Assembly (NCBI GenBank): GCA_964472545.1 | Contig: CAYYNP010000061.1 | Location: forward strand, 1-37,592 | Length of the DNA stretch: 37,592 nucleotides | DNA from: CAYYNP01 sp964472545 | GTDB lineage: Bacteria; Planctomycetota; Planctomycetia; Pirellulales; Thermoguttaceae | Direction: 5' to 3' | Shown here: in pieces, positions 6,469 through 15,217 of the stretch | Position numbering within the stretch: position 1 is the first letter of the stretch | How the letters are laid out: each line of letters begins with the position of its first letter | Program-made: the position numbers and the translations under genes | Notes under the pieces: model-generated | Seen by the model: only the letters and a program-made list of their open reading frames with translations | Databases searched by the model: none | Told to the model about the DNA's origin: nothing

Positions 6469-9400
6469 TTAGGAGTCTATCACGACCGCAGCCACGGCCG
6501 TCGGTACGGGCCGCTTCTGGTCGACGCGGCGTTTCGGCGGCGTAGTCTGCCCGGCGTCTTGCTTCGTGGTTCGGGCCACTGCTCGTTCGGCCGTCGCCGT
6601 CAATCTCTGCTTGATCCAGCCGGCCAGGTCGTCCATCAGGCTGTACATCACGGGGATCACGATCAGCGTCAACAGCGTCGAGGTGACCATGCCGCCAACC
6701 ACGCACGTGCCCATCGGCGCCCGCGATTCGGCGCCCTCGCCGAGTCCGATCGCGATGGGGATCATGCCGGCGATCGTCGAGAAGGCGGTCATCAGAATCG
6801 GCCGCAGCCGCACCGGCCCGGCCTTGAGCAGAGCCTCTGTCTTGCCCATGCCGCGGCCACGAAGCTGATTGGTGTATTCGACCAACAGGATCGCGTTTTT
6901 TGTCACCAACCCCATGAGCATAATCATGCCGATCATGCTGAAGATGTTCAGGGTCCGGCCGGTAAGCGCCAACGCGCCCAAGGCCCCGCCGACCGAAAGC
7001 GGCAACGCGAGCATTACCGTCAACGGATGGACGAAGCTCTCGAACTGGGCGGCCAGAATCATGTAGATCAACACGATCGCCAACATCATGCTGAAGCCGA
7101 TGCTGGCGAACGACTCGGCCATCAGGTCGGCCGAACCGGTGAACGCGGTGGATACCTCCGGCGGGAGATCGGCCGTGGCGGCGACCGCTTCCACGTCGGC
7201 GATCGCGGCGCCCAGGGGCTTGGTTTGTTCCAGGTTGGCCATGATCGTGATCTGCCGCTGGCGATCTTGGCGGTCGATCTGCACCGGACCGGTCCCGTCG
7301 CGGACGTCGACCAGATTGCGCAACTCGACCAGCCCGTTGCGGCCGCGGACCGGCAACGCGTAGGCCGCCTCGCGGCGCGTTCGATCGGAAGCCACCAGCC
7401 GCACGCGTACGTCGAACGTCTCGCCGCCGTCCTCGAAGGTGGTCACCTCCTGCCCGCCGACAAGTGTGCGGATCGCCTTGCCCAGGTCGCGCGCCGAGAC
7501 GCCCAAGTCGGCCGCCCGCTCGCGGTCGATCACCACGGCAATTTCCGGTTTCTGGGCGTCGTAGGTCGAGTTGACGTCGACGATCCCGTCGACGTCCCGC
7601 ATGCCGCGGACGACCTCTTGCGAGTGTTTCTCCAACACGGCCAGATCGGGGCCGCGCAGGTTGTACTGCACCGGGGCCGCGCGAAAGCCGCCGCCGCTGA
7701 CCCGGGGGATCTCCTCGACGCTAATGTCACATTCGGTCAGATCGGCCAGCCGCTCGCGGGCCAGCAACATGGTGTCCTGTTGCCCGAGCGATCGCTGCGA
7801 CTTCGGCACCATCTTCACCAGCACGGTGCCCACGTTCACACGGCCCTCGGCCCCGGCGCCGACCGTGCTGAAAACGTCGGTCACCCCGGGCAGTTCCAGC
7901 AGACGCGTTTCGATCGTTTGCAGGATCTTGCTGGTGCGGTAGATGGAAGAGCCCAGTGGCGTTTCCACCTGGACGTTGAACTGGCCTTCATCCTGCGAGG
8001 CCACGAACTCCTTGCCGATCAGCCCGGTGAGCATCAAGCTGGCCACGAAGATGGCGGCCGCGGAAACCACGGTGATCAGGCGGTGGTTCAGCGCGGCTTG
8101 CAGCGCGCGGCGGTAGCCCGTCTCCAACGACGTGAAGCCCCGTTCCATGAATCTGAAGAACCGTCCGTGCCGCTTCGGCAGTTTCAATACGCGGGAACAG
8201 AGCATCGGCGAAAGCGTCACGGCGATGAACGTCGAGATCACCACTGCGAAGGCCACCGTCATGCCGAACTCGTAGAAGAACCGGCCCACCAGCCCTTCCA
8301 TGAACGCCACGGGGATGAAGACCGCGATGATCGCCAGCGACGTGGCGATCACGGCGAAGCCGATCTCCGCGATGCCTGCCAGGGCCGCCTGCATCCGCGG
8401 CTTGCCTTGTTCCATATGGCGGAAGGAATTCTCCAGCACCACGATCGAGTCGTCGATCACCATGCCCACCGAGATGCTCAACGCCAACATCGACATCATA
8501 TTCAGCGTGAAGCCCATCGCGCCGACGAACGTGAACGTGGCGACGATCGTCGTGGGAATCGTCACCGCGGCCACGAACGCCCCGCGGGGATTTCGCAGAA
8601 ACACGAGAATCACCAACACGGCCAGGAAGCTGCCGCGGAGCAATTCGCCCTGGGTGTCCTCGAAGCTGGCGGCCACGAATACCGAGAGATCTTGGGCCAG
8701 AATCAGCCGATAACCCTCGGGCAACCCGGCGCGGATCTCGTCGAGTTGTTCCTTGACGGCTTCGGCCACGGCCAGCAGATTCTCGCCCGACTGCCGCCGC
8801 ACCAGCAGCGAAACGGCCTCCTGACCGTTGAGGCGCGATAGACTGCGGAAGTCCTCCTGGCCGTCTTCCACCGAGGCCACGTCGCGCACCCGAATCGGGG
8901 CCCCGTCGCGATAGGCGATCACTAGGTCCTCGAACTGGCGGACGCGCTCGACCTCGCCCTGGGTCTTGATGACGATCTCGCGATTCTCACTCTCCACGCG
9001 TCCGCCGGGAAACTCGACGTTCTCTTCCTGCAAGGCATCGATCACGTCTTGGGCAGCCAACTCGTAGGTCCGCAGGTCGTCGACCCGCAGCCAAACGCGG
9101 ATCTCCCGGTCGCGCCCGCCCACCAGCCGCACGGAGCCTACGCCCTCAATGCCCTCGATCCGCGGCTTGATCTTCTCGTCGGCCAACTCGGTCAACTCGC
9201 GGATCGAGGTCGGCCCGGAGAGCACGATCGAGAGGATCGGGGCCGAGTCGGGATCGAACTTCTCGACCACCGGGGGCTCGATGCCAGCCGGCAATTCCGC
9301 ACGAATGGCTGCCACCTTGTCGCGGACGTCTTGCGAAGCCACGTCGATATCGCGATTCAGCTCGAACTCGACAAAGACCTGGCAGATCCCCTCGGCGCTC

Positions 9401-9648
9401 TCGGACCGTAGCGACTTGATCCCGCTGATCGTGTTCACCGCCTCTTCGATCACGTCGGTGACGTCCGTCTCGACCGTCTCCGGATCGGCCCCTTCGTAGA
9501 TCACCGTGACCGTGACGATCGGGAAATCGACGTCGGGAAACAGGCTCACGCCCAGGCCGGCGTAGGCGGTCAGGCCGAAGACGACCAGCGCCGCGATCAT
9601 CATCAACGTGAAGACGGGCCGTCGGATGCAGAAGTCGGAGATTTTCAT
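6469..9648 (-). CDS. RND efflux permease (AcrB/HAE1-like)
   Basis: This is a 1059-residue inner-membrane proton-driven exporter, the usual length for the family. It begins MKISDFCIRRPVFTLMMIAA, the typical N-terminal amphipathic helix and first membrane helix. A large periplasmic loop (about 30-335) follows, including SGIKSLRSES in the porter region. The proton-relay residues of helix 4 are present as VGMVIDDSIVVLEN, with the Asp pair at about 399-400. The relay lysine of helix 10 is in LVTKNAILLVEY at about 917. The C-terminal half repeats the architecture, with the second periplasmic loop at about 560-860. A positively charged Lys/Arg-rich cytoplasmic tail of about 40 residues ends the protein. 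It overlaps the adaptor gene by ATGA (9645-9648), which implies coupled translation. The substrate cannot be read from sequence. No outer-membrane channel gene lies next to it. Confidence 0.95.
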   Translation of the reverse strand: MKISDFCIRRPVFTLMMIAALVVFGLTAYAGLGVSLFPDVDFPIVTVTVIYEGADPETVETDVTDVIEEAVNTISGIKSLRSESAEGICQVFVEFELNRDIDVASQDVRDKVAAIRAELPAGIEPPVVEKFDPDSAPILSIVLSGPTSIRELTELADEKIKPRIEGIEGVGSVRLVGGRDREIRVWLRVDDLRTYELAAQDVIDALQEENVEFPGGRVESENREIVIKTQGEVERVRQFEDLVIAYRDGAPIRVRDVASVEDGQEDFRSLSRLNGQEAVSLLVRRQSGENLLAVAEAVKEQLDEIRAGLPEGYRLILAQDLSVFVAASFEDTQGELLRGSFLAVLVILVFLRNPRGAFVAAVTIPTTIVATFTFVGAMGFTLNMMSMLALSISVGMVIDDSIVVLENSFRHMEQGKPRMQAALAGIAEIGFAVIATSLAIIAVFIPVAFMEGLVGRFFYEFGMTVAFAVVISTFIAVTLSPMLCSRVLKLPKRHGRFFRFMERGFTSLETGYRRALQAALNHRLITVVSAAAIFVASLMLTGLIGKEFVASQDEGQFNVQVETPLGSSIYRTSKILQTIETRLLELPGVTDVFSTVGAGAEGRVNVGTVLVKMVPKSQRSLGQQDTMLLARERLADLTECDISVEEIPRVSGGGFRAAPVQYNLRGPDLAVLEKHSQEVVRGMRDVDGIVDVNSTYDAQKPEIAVVIDRERAADLGVSARDLGKAIRTLVGGQEVTTFEDGGETFDVRVRLVASDRTRREAAYALPVRGRNGLVELRNLVDVRDGTGPVQIDRQDRQRQITIMANLEQTKPLGAAIADVEAVAATADLPPEVSTAFTGSADLMAESFASIGFSMMLAIVLIYMILAAQFESFVHPLTVMLALPLSVGGALGALALTGRTLNIFSMIGMIMLMGLVTKNAILLVEYTNQLRGRGMGKTEALLKAGPVRLRPILMTAFSTIAGMIPIAIGLGEGAESRAPMGTCVVGGMVTSTLLTLIVIPVMYSLMDDLAGWIKQRLTATAERAVARTTKQDAGQTTPPKRRVDQKRPVPTAVAAVVIDS

Positions 9649-10997
9649 GAGGCATCCACCGGCGCTTGGGGCTGAGACTCGGCCGTGCGGACTTCGACCG
9701 ACATCCCGTCGGAGAGGATCGAAGGGTCTTTCACCACGACGCGCTGACCCTCGTCAAGCCCCGAGAGCACCTCGGCGGTCGTGCCGTCGCTGAGCCCCAG
9801 GGTGACGTTCTTCTGGCGCACGCGGCCGTCTTCGCACACGAAGACGCGCGACTCGCCGCCGCGATAGGTCACGGCTTGTGCGGGAATCGTGAGCGCCTCG
9901 GAGGCGCCGTCGATCTTCAACGCCACCCGCACGAATTGCCCCACCTTGAAGCGGCATTGGTCGTTTTCGATGCGCACCCGAATGCGGAATGTGCGGCTTT
10001 CGGGGTCGACCTTGTCGTTGATCAGCGACACCAACCCGCGAACCGGATCGACGCAACCTCTCACACAAACCTCGGCTGCGTCGCCGACGTGAATCTGGTT
10101 GACGTAGCGTTCCGGCACCCGCAGTTGGGCCGTCAACACGCTAAGGTCCATCAGCTCCATGATTTCGACCCGGGGCATCGCCGTGACGCGTTCACCCTCG
10201 TCGACAAAGCGGTCGGTGACCACGCCGTCGTACGGGGCGCGGATCTCGGTCTTCTCCAGTTCCCACTGGGCTCGGGCGACCTCGGCCCGGGCCTGCTCGA
10301 TGGCGGCCGTTCCCACGGCGATCTCCTCCGCGGTGGGGCCGGCGTTGGCCAGTTCCAAATCGGCGGTGGCCCGCTTCAACACCGCCTGGGCCGATCGCCA
10401 CGCGGCGTACGTCGTGTCGTAGCTGGCCTGGGCCATTGCTTTGCGGCCGAGCAACTCTCGGGCACGGCTCAAATTCAAGGCCGCCAACTCGGCGTTCACT
10501 GCGGCCTCGTCGCGAGCTGCTTCCGCTCGGCGTATTTCCTCGGGCCGCCGCCACGATCGCAGGTTCTCCAATTCCCGCCCGGCCGTGTTCAGCTTGGCCT
10601 GGGCCGCTTGCAGCTTCAGGAGAAAGGGTGCCCGGTCCAGCCGCACCAGCACGTCGTCTTCGGCTACGGCCAGCCCGAGGTCGAGCCGCGGGGCTTGGAG
10701 AACGCGCCGGCCGTCGATCTCGACTTCGATCTGAGCGTGCTGCGACGTTGGGATCTCCTCAATCACCGCGTCGACTTCCGACACGATGATCGAGCGGCGC
10801 TGCGCGATCAGGCTTCCCACCAACTCGACCGTGGCAGAAACGTCTCCGCGCGTCACGGCGTCCAACTCGACGTGGATCTTCGCGACCGCCGAGTCTTCCG
10901 TCGCGCCATAGGCGCTGCGGTCGGCCGACCGGGAGCATCCGGCAAACGGTGTGGCGGCCAGGCAGGCCACGAGAACATAAGCAAATCGTCGTCGCAT
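9645..10997 (-). CDS. RND periplasmic adaptor lipoprotein (membrane fusion protein)
   Basis: This is a 450-residue protein with a lipoprotein signal peptide (residues 1-20, lipobox FAGC, lipidated Cys at 21). The domain order is that of HlyD/AcrA-type adaptors. A first half-lipoyl segment (about 60-125, VSEVDAVIEEIPTSQHAQ ... VLVRLDRAPF) is followed by a coiled-coil hairpin (about 128-245, Ala/Glu/Arg-rich, LQAAQAKLNTAGRELENL). The second half-lipoyl segment is IRAPYDGVVTDRFVDEGE (about 250-268). A beta-barrel (LRVPERYVNQIHVGDAAEV) and a membrane-proximal domain ending in LSDGMSVEV follow. The first lipoyl segment carries an insertion of about 25 residues (EVEIDGRRVLQAPRLDLG), a variation also known in other planctomycete adaptors. 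It would link the permease to an outer-membrane channel. Three bases separate it from the upstream tetR stop. Confidence 0.93.
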   Translation of the reverse strand: MRRRFAYVLVACLAATPFAGCSRSADRSAYGATEDSAVAKIHVELDAVTRGDVSATVELVGSLIAQRRSIIVSEVDAVIEEIPTSQHAQIEVEIDGRRVLQAPRLDLGLAVAEDDVLVRLDRAPFLLKLQAAQAKLNTAGRELENLRSWRRPEEIRRAEAARDEAAVNAELAALNLSRARELLGRKAMAQASYDTTYAAWRSAQAVLKRATADLELANAGPTAEEIAVGTAAIEQARAEVARAQWELEKTEIRAPYDGVVTDRFVDEGERVTAMPRVEIMELMDLSVLTAQLRVPERYVNQIHVGDAAEVCVRGCVDPVRGLVSLINDKVDPESRTFRIRVRIENDQCRFKVGQFVRVALKIDGASEALTIPAQAVTYRGGESRVFVCEDGRVRQKNVTLGLSDGTTAEVLSGLDEGQRVVVKDPSILSDGMSVEVRTAESQPQAPVDAS

Positions 10998-11000
10998 CTC

Positions 11001-11621
11001 TCACTCTGTGTTGAGGTTTCTCGGTTTCAGCCCGTTGATGAACAGATCCAACACCGTATGGACCGCCTCTTCCACCGGCCGTTGTTCCCCCATCGCCGTT
11101 TGTTGTTCGCAGCCGATAATCACGGCCCCGAGAAACATCTCCGCCGTGCGGGCCGCGTCGACCGGCCGGAAGGCACCGTCGGCGATTCCCTGTGCGAATA
11201 CCTGCGTGAGATTCTCGATGCCTTCAGCCCGGCAAGTCTTGCGGCAACTCTCCACGACTTCCGTCGTGCGCGGATCGTTGATCAAAAAGTCGAAGATGCC
11301 GCGATTGCTGGCGAAGTGCTCGAACCACATCCGCAGAATCGTCTCCAGCTTCTCCGGAGCGGGCAGCGGCTTGGCCAGCATCTTCTGCACCGCGAGTTGG
11401 ACCGGCTCGACCGTCTTCTCGTGGATAAACGCGATCATCTCGTGCTTGTTGCGGAAGTAGTTGTACAGGCTGCCCTTGGCCACGCCCGCCGTTTCCGCGA
11501 TCCGGTCCATCGTCAGCGCGTCGGGCCCGTGCTCAGTGAGCACCTCGACCGCCGCCTCGTAGATGCCGTCCTTCATCAAGGACGCAACCATCTCTTTCCG
11601 TCGTTGAGCGAGTTGTGGCAT
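11001..11621 (-). CDS. TetR-family repressor of the RND operon
   Basis: This is a 206-residue regulator. The N-terminal helix-turn-helix is at about residues 37-60 (LTMDRIAETAGVAKGSLYNY then FRNK), the canonical TetR DNA-recognition motif. The rest is an all-helical ligand-binding and dimerisation domain with no recognisable ligand signature. The gene is first in an operon with the adaptor and permease, so it probably represses its own operon and is released by the pump's substrate. I chose the ATG at 11621 because GAGGAG lies at 11628-11633, six bases upstream. A longer reading from the ATG at 11675 would add 18 residues, but it has no ribosome-binding site and starts within about 12 bases of the predicted transcription start. 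Confidence 0.9.
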   Translation of the reverse strand: MPQLAQRRKEMVASLMKDGIYEAAVEVLTEHGPDALTMDRIAETAGVAKGSLYNYFRNKHEMIAFIHEKTVEPVQLAVQKMLAKPLPAPEKLETILRMWFEHFASNRGIFDFLINDPRTTEVVESCRKTCRAEGIENLTQVFAQGIADGAFRPVDAARTAEMFLGAVIIGCEQQTAMGEQRPVEEAVHTVLDLFINGLKPRNLNTE

Positions 11622-11679
11622 CTGTAGCTCCTCGAATGCCGACCGGACGGTCTTTATGGTGACCTTATGTTCCATATGC

Positions 11680-11693
11680 TGACTATATAGTCA
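11680..11693. promoter_or_regulatory. Palindromic TetR operator
   Basis: TGACTATATAGTCA is a perfect 14-bp palindrome. It overlaps the last base of the -10 hexamer and the predicted transcription start of the tetR operon. Palindromes of this size in this position are the usual TetR-family operators. A dimer bound here would block RNA polymerase, giving autorepression and control of the efflux genes. Binding is inferred; the symmetry was seen directly. Confidence 0.75.
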
Positions 11694-11721
11694 TTATTGG
11701 AACCTAAGGGTTATGAGTCAA
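11693..11721 (-). promoter_or_regulatory. Sigma70-type promoter of the tetR-RND operon
   Basis: On the minus strand TTGACT (11721-11716) is followed after exactly 17 bases by AATAAT (11698-11693). Each hexamer matches the TTGACA/TATAAT consensus at 5 of 6 positions. Transcription would start near 11686, inside the adjacent palindrome, and give a leader of about 65 bases before the tetR start at 11621. It is the only plausible promoter I see for the three-gene unit. Confidence 0.7.
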
Positions 11722-12182
11722 GCCGAAGGCCGAAATCAGCGGTGATTTAACTCTGTGGCGGGGGTTGAATAGTACAAGGGGTCTATGCGCGTTTACTGGT
11801 AAGTATGCGCAGACGACACCGGCCACGATTTCGACCGAAGTTCATCGAGGTGATCGCTTCCATGGCGGCGTGCAAACGGGACGGGAGAACGGCCGCAGAG
11901 GGAACAGATTACCACAAGAGGGACGAAATCTCTCGGCATTTCAAACGTCACGATCGGCGAAGTGTCGCGGTTGCACAGCAACGCGAAACTGTGCGGTCTG
12001 CTGTGGCGAAACGTGACTTTGCCGACTCGCAGTGATAGATTTCACCAAGGCATCCCACTCCCCTTGGGGGTACCGGTGGCCAACGCGGTGCGCGGCGTTG
12101 GTTGCACGTGCGTAGCCTGGGGAGTCTTTTCGATCGGCCTGTGGATCCCCGCGAGGAGACACTTCTCTGCAAGGAGACGCCC
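11722..12182. other. Divergent intergenic region with a candidate structured leader
   Basis: About 460 bases lie between the efflux operon promoter and gene A of the large operon. No convincing gene is seen. A nested inverted-repeat structure occupies 11944-12019. GTCACG at 11947-11952 pairs with CGTGAC at 12012-12017. Inside it CGCGGTTGC (11966-11974) faces GCAACGCG (11978-11985) across a three-base loop. It may be a folded leader RNA or a decayed repeat. The ribosome-binding site of gene A (AAGGAG, 12171-12176) closes the region. Confidence 0.4.
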
Positions 12183-13721
12183 ATGTCTGGATGGAGAGCC
12201 GGCCTTGCGCTGCGAACGCTTTGTGGCGGCGCGGTTCTACTAACTTGCCTGCTGACGGCCTCATCGGATCGCGCCGCCGAGAATCAGGACACGGCCGTAT
12301 TCCTCGACAAAGAGGTCCACGCGACCGGCGCCGTCTCGCTTACGCCGCTGTACGTCCACGACGAGCAGGCCCGCACGGAAATCGACAAGCTGCGGACGAA
12401 AGAGAAGCGGTTGCTGGAGATCGAGGCCTCGCTGGCGGCCGATCTCACCCGGGGCGTCGGTCGGCTGGTCAAGTCGACGGCCGAGTCGCGCCGGCGGACC
12501 TGGTATGAGGAAACGGTCTTCTATCGGGCGGTTGCCGGCGCGGCCGGATTGGCGGGCGAGGCGGTCGGCTATCTGGACGCGGAGGCACCGTCGCTGCGGA
12601 ACCTCTACTGGTTTTGCGACCGCGTAGCGCGGGAGATCGACCTGGCGGCTGTCAAGCGGCAGCAGTTGGAGGCGAAGTATTTTGAGCAACTAGCCGGTGC
12701 CCCGGCGACTTCCAAGAAGGCGTATTTCGGCCTTCCTGCCGAGACAGCGTCGCGCATCCGAGCAGCCGCGCGGCAGCGAGTCCTCGACGTGCGGCTGATG
12801 CGTCAGAACACGCTGGAAAGCCTGCTGCTGGCCAGCCGGGCCGCGCGCGAGGCCCAGCATCTGTACGGCCTGGCCGAGAAGTTCGCCGTGATGCGCCGCA
12901 CGGGCCACCTCTTGAAGCAACGCCAGGCCCTGATCGATGAAGACGCCTCGTATTCCTCCGACCTCTTGCGCCGGGCGTATCTCGACCACGGCCTGGTCGC
13001 CTTGGCCAAGCAGGAGCTTCAGGCCGAAGACGCCTTCGACCAGATGCAGCTCTATCGCTTCTCCGATGTGCTCAACTCGCTGATCGCCGCCAACGAACTC
13101 GACTACACGGTGGTCCCGTCCGACCTGATCGACGAGATGGAAGGCCAGATGGCCTTCTGGAACGTCACCCAGGAGTGGGGCGCCTTCGCCACGAAGATCG
13201 GCGACGCGTTGATTTGGCACTTGATCAACCAGGAGATCAGCGGGCTGGTCGACAAGTACGTCGGCGGGGCGTTGGGTATCAAGCCGGCCCGGGCGCGCCC
13301 GATGACCTTCAACGAGAAGGTCTGGTGGAGCGCGAAGTTCGTCTACGGCCGTACCAATCCATTGTTGAGCATCGTCTCGGTCGAGGACTTGTTGAACAAG
13401 AGCATGGGCCAGATCTTCCGCGAGGTCGCCTGGAAGGTCGTCACCAAGGTCCGCGACGACGCCGTCCGCGACCTGATGGTCAAACACTTCAAGATCGACT
13501 ACGACGTGGCCGACCGCCTGGCCGGCATGTTGATGAACGTGGTGGACCAGAGCGCCGGGATGTTGAAGACGGCCGTGGAGGATCAGCTCTCGCAGACGCG
13601 GATCTACAAGCAGGCGGCCTTGCTCTACTACGCGCGGCAGTTGAGGCAGATGCAGCAGGAGCTTGCCGACAACCCGCCCGCCGGCGACTTACGGGCCGTG
13701 CTGGAGGACGAGAACTCGTGA
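12183..13721 (+). CDS. Gene A: secreted helical protein of unknown function
   Basis: This is a 512-residue protein. It has a signal peptide (about 1-33, MSGWRAGLALRTLCGGAVLL, cleavage probably after SSDRAA). The rest is rich in Glu, Arg, Lys, Leu and Ala with long predicted helices, for example DKLRTKEKRLLEIEASLAAD near 60-80 and AVKRQQLEAKYFEQLAG near 160. Two more hydrophobic stretches (GAAGLAGEAVGYL, WHLINQEISGLVDKYVGG) look amphipathic rather than clearly membrane-spanning. I do not recognise a family or catalytic motif. The ATG follows AAGGAG at 12171-12176 with six bases between. It is the first gene of a four-gene unit: its TGA overlaps the GTG start of gene B as GTGA. Its position ahead of giant secreted proteins suggests a periplasmic assembly or scaffold role, which is only inference. 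Confidence 0.75.
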   Translation: MSGWRAGLALRTLCGGAVLLTCLLTASSDRAAENQDTAVFLDKEVHATGAVSLTPLYVHDEQARTEIDKLRTKEKRLLEIEASLAADLTRGVGRLVKSTAESRRRTWYEETVFYRAVAGAAGLAGEAVGYLDAEAPSLRNLYWFCDRVAREIDLAAVKRQQLEAKYFEQLAGAPATSKKAYFGLPAETASRIRAAARQRVLDVRLMRQNTLESLLLASRAAREAQHLYGLAEKFAVMRRTGHLLKQRQALIDEDASYSSDLLRRAYLDHGLVALAKQELQAEDAFDQMQLYRFSDVLNSLIAANELDYTVVPSDLIDEMEGQMAFWNVTQEWGAFATKIGDALIWHLINQEISGLVDKYVGGALGIKPARARPMTFNEKVWWSAKFVYGRTNPLLSIVSVEDLLNKSMGQIFREVAWKVVTKVRDDAVRDLMVKHFKIDYDVADRLAGMLMNVVDQSAGMLKTAVEDQLSQTRIYKQAALLYYARQLRQMQQELADNPPAGDLRAVLEDENS

Positions 13722-15217
13722 TTCTTCCAGCGTTGGCGGGCCGCACGCCGGGCGAACGGATCGCGTTGGAGTGCCTGCTGCAACGCAGCTTCAGCCACGT
13801 CAGCGGCGGTTTGCATCCCGGGCAGTTCGATATGGCCTTCATGGTCGACGAACAGCCGCGGATCACCGGGGCGGGCATCGAAATGCGGCCGCCGGATGAA
13901 CTGGAGAGAATGCTCGACGAGGCCGATCTCGATGCGCTCGATCGATACCTCAAAGACAACGAAGAGGCGCTCGAGGGCATCCTGCTCGACGCCTCGCACG
14001 GCGAGCGCTACCTGACGCTCGATCGCATCCAGGCCCTGGTCTTCCTGACCGCCTTGGGACAAGACGTCATCTACCGCGACGAGAACGGCCAGCTCGTCAA
14101 GGTGAAGAAGCAGGACCTGGCCGAGCGAATGGACGAGTTGCCCGAAGAGTTCCGCACGTTAGTGCAGCCGGAGAGTGCGCGGCTGAGTTCGGCCAACGCG
14201 ATGGGGATCATCGCCGACGACGCGGCCATGCTGCACAAGAAGCTCGGCGGGCTGGAAGAAAACCTGTTGGAGCAAGACCTCAACCGCAAGCCGTTCGAAG
14301 CCTACGCCAAGGAACTCGACAAGCGGGCGATCCGCATCATGTTGGGATTCCTCTGCACGACCGACGCAGGCTTGAAGCTGCTGAACGAGTTGCCCGACCG
14401 GGCGTTGGCCGGCGAAGTCGTCGACCACAGCACGATCTGCGACATCGGCATCGAGGTCCTTTCGCGGCTCGATATCCCCGAGAGCCCGTTGGCGCAAGAA
14501 ATCGCCGAGGTGATTCGAAGCTGGAAGAACATCAAGATGGGCCACACCACGGCCGACGACCTCGTGCGCCGGCAACTCGCCGAGGGGCAATCGCTGCCGA
14601 CGCCGGACGATCCGGACTATCGCCAGAACTTCCTCGAATCGGCCGGCAAGACGATGCAGTTGGTCGACCTGCTGGTCGAGAAGGGATTTCGGCGCGGGGC
14701 CGGCAAGCTGACGCCGCTGTTCGAGCAGAAGCAGGCACTGACCCGCACGATGCAAAGCCCGGAGTTTGCGGCGCTGCCGGAAGACCAGCGGCAACAGCAC
14801 GAAAGACGGCTGCAGGTGGTCGAGTCGTCGATCGCCTTGAAGCTGACCGGACTGGCCGCCTTGCACGACAAGCTCGGCGAAGACGGCGAGACGCTGCGCG
14901 AGGCGTTGAAGCGGCTCGAAGCGGTCGGCTATGAAGAGGCCCAGTTCGATAGCATCCTCGGCGATATTCGCGCCCGTAGAAGCCGAGCGACGGAGGAGCC
15001 GCAGACGTTCTTGTTGCAGCCAATGCCGATGCGACGTTCCGTCTCGGAACGCTTACACGCGGATGGGTGGCTGGGGCAGACCGCAGCGGTGCCCCAGAAC
15101 ATCCGGCAATCTGGGGCTTCGCTGCGGTCTGCCCCAACCACCCGACGGCGATTCCACTCGATGTGGCTGCTTAGTGAGGGAACCGATGGAAATGACACTC
15201 ATACGCTCAGGCCGTAA
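13718..15217 (+). CDS. Gene B: cytoplasmic helical protein of unknown function, with repeat-derived C-terminus
   Basis: This is a 499-residue protein starting with GTG (VILPALAGRTPGERIALECL) that overlaps the stop of gene A by four bases. There is no signal peptide. The body is acidic and mainly helical, with segments such as DLDALDRYLKDNEEALEGIL, LTLDRIQALVFLTALGQDVI and SSIALKLTGLAALHDKLGED. No family was recognised. From about residue 450 onward the sequence is no longer protein-like. It is translated from a short hairpin (15035-15051), from a palindromic repeat (15065-15143) and up to a second inverted repeat that supplies the TAA stop at 15215-15217. The ancestral C-terminus was therefore probably lost or extended by repeat insertion, and the gene now overlaps gene C by 32 bases. 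Confidence 0.75.
   Translation: MILPALAGRTPGERIALECLLQRSFSHVSGGLHPGQFDMAFMVDEQPRITGAGIEMRPPDELERMLDEADLDALDRYLKDNEEALEGILLDASHGERYLTLDRIQALVFLTALGQDVIYRDENGQLVKVKKQDLAERMDELPEEFRTLVQPESARLSSANAMGIIADDAAMLHKKLGGLEENLLEQDLNRKPFEAYAKELDKRAIRIMLGFLCTTDAGLKLLNELPDRALAGEVVDHSTICDIGIEVLSRLDIPESPLAQEIAEVIRSWKNIKMGHTTADDLVRRQLAEGQSLPTPDDPDYRQNFLESAGKTMQLVDLLVEKGFRRGAGKLTPLFEQKQALTRTMQSPEFAALPEDQRQQHERRLQVVESSIALKLTGLAALHDKLGEDGETLREALKRLEAVGYEEAQFDSILGDIRARRSRATEEPQTFLLQPMPMRRSVSERLHADGWLGQTAAVPQNIRQSGASLRSAPTTRRRFHSMWLLSEGTDGNDTHTLRP
15035..15051. repeat. Short hairpin within gene B
   Basis: CGTTCCG at 15035-15041, loop TCT, CGGAACG at 15045-15051 form a perfect 7-bp stem. It lies about 14 bases before the first palindromic repeat, in the region where gene B stops resembling protein, and may belong to the same cluster of inserted repeats. 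Confidence 0.6.
15065..15143. repeat. Palindromic repeat copy 1, inside the 3' end of gene B
   Basis: The left arm at 15065-15087 begins GGGTGGCTGGGGCAGACC. The reverse complement of 15121-15143 is the same 23 bases except for one mismatch. The inner arms (15088-15098 against 15110-15120) continue the pairing at 9 of 11 positions around an 11-base loop. The whole can fold into a stem of about 34 bp. Two relatives occur at 19076 and 37538. The element is read through in frame as the C-terminal tail of gene B. Confidence 0.85.

Noticed and set aside
6559..8841. 760-codon open frame antisense to the RND permease gene
   Set aside because: Its composition is dominated by His, Arg, Gln and Asp as expected from the complementary strand of a GC-rich gene. 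The opposite strand encodes an unmistakable RND permease.
11941..12264. 107-codon minus-strand open frame upstream of gene A
   Set aside because: It has no recognisable motif and no ribosome-binding site, and it covers the inverted-repeat structure and the start of gene A.
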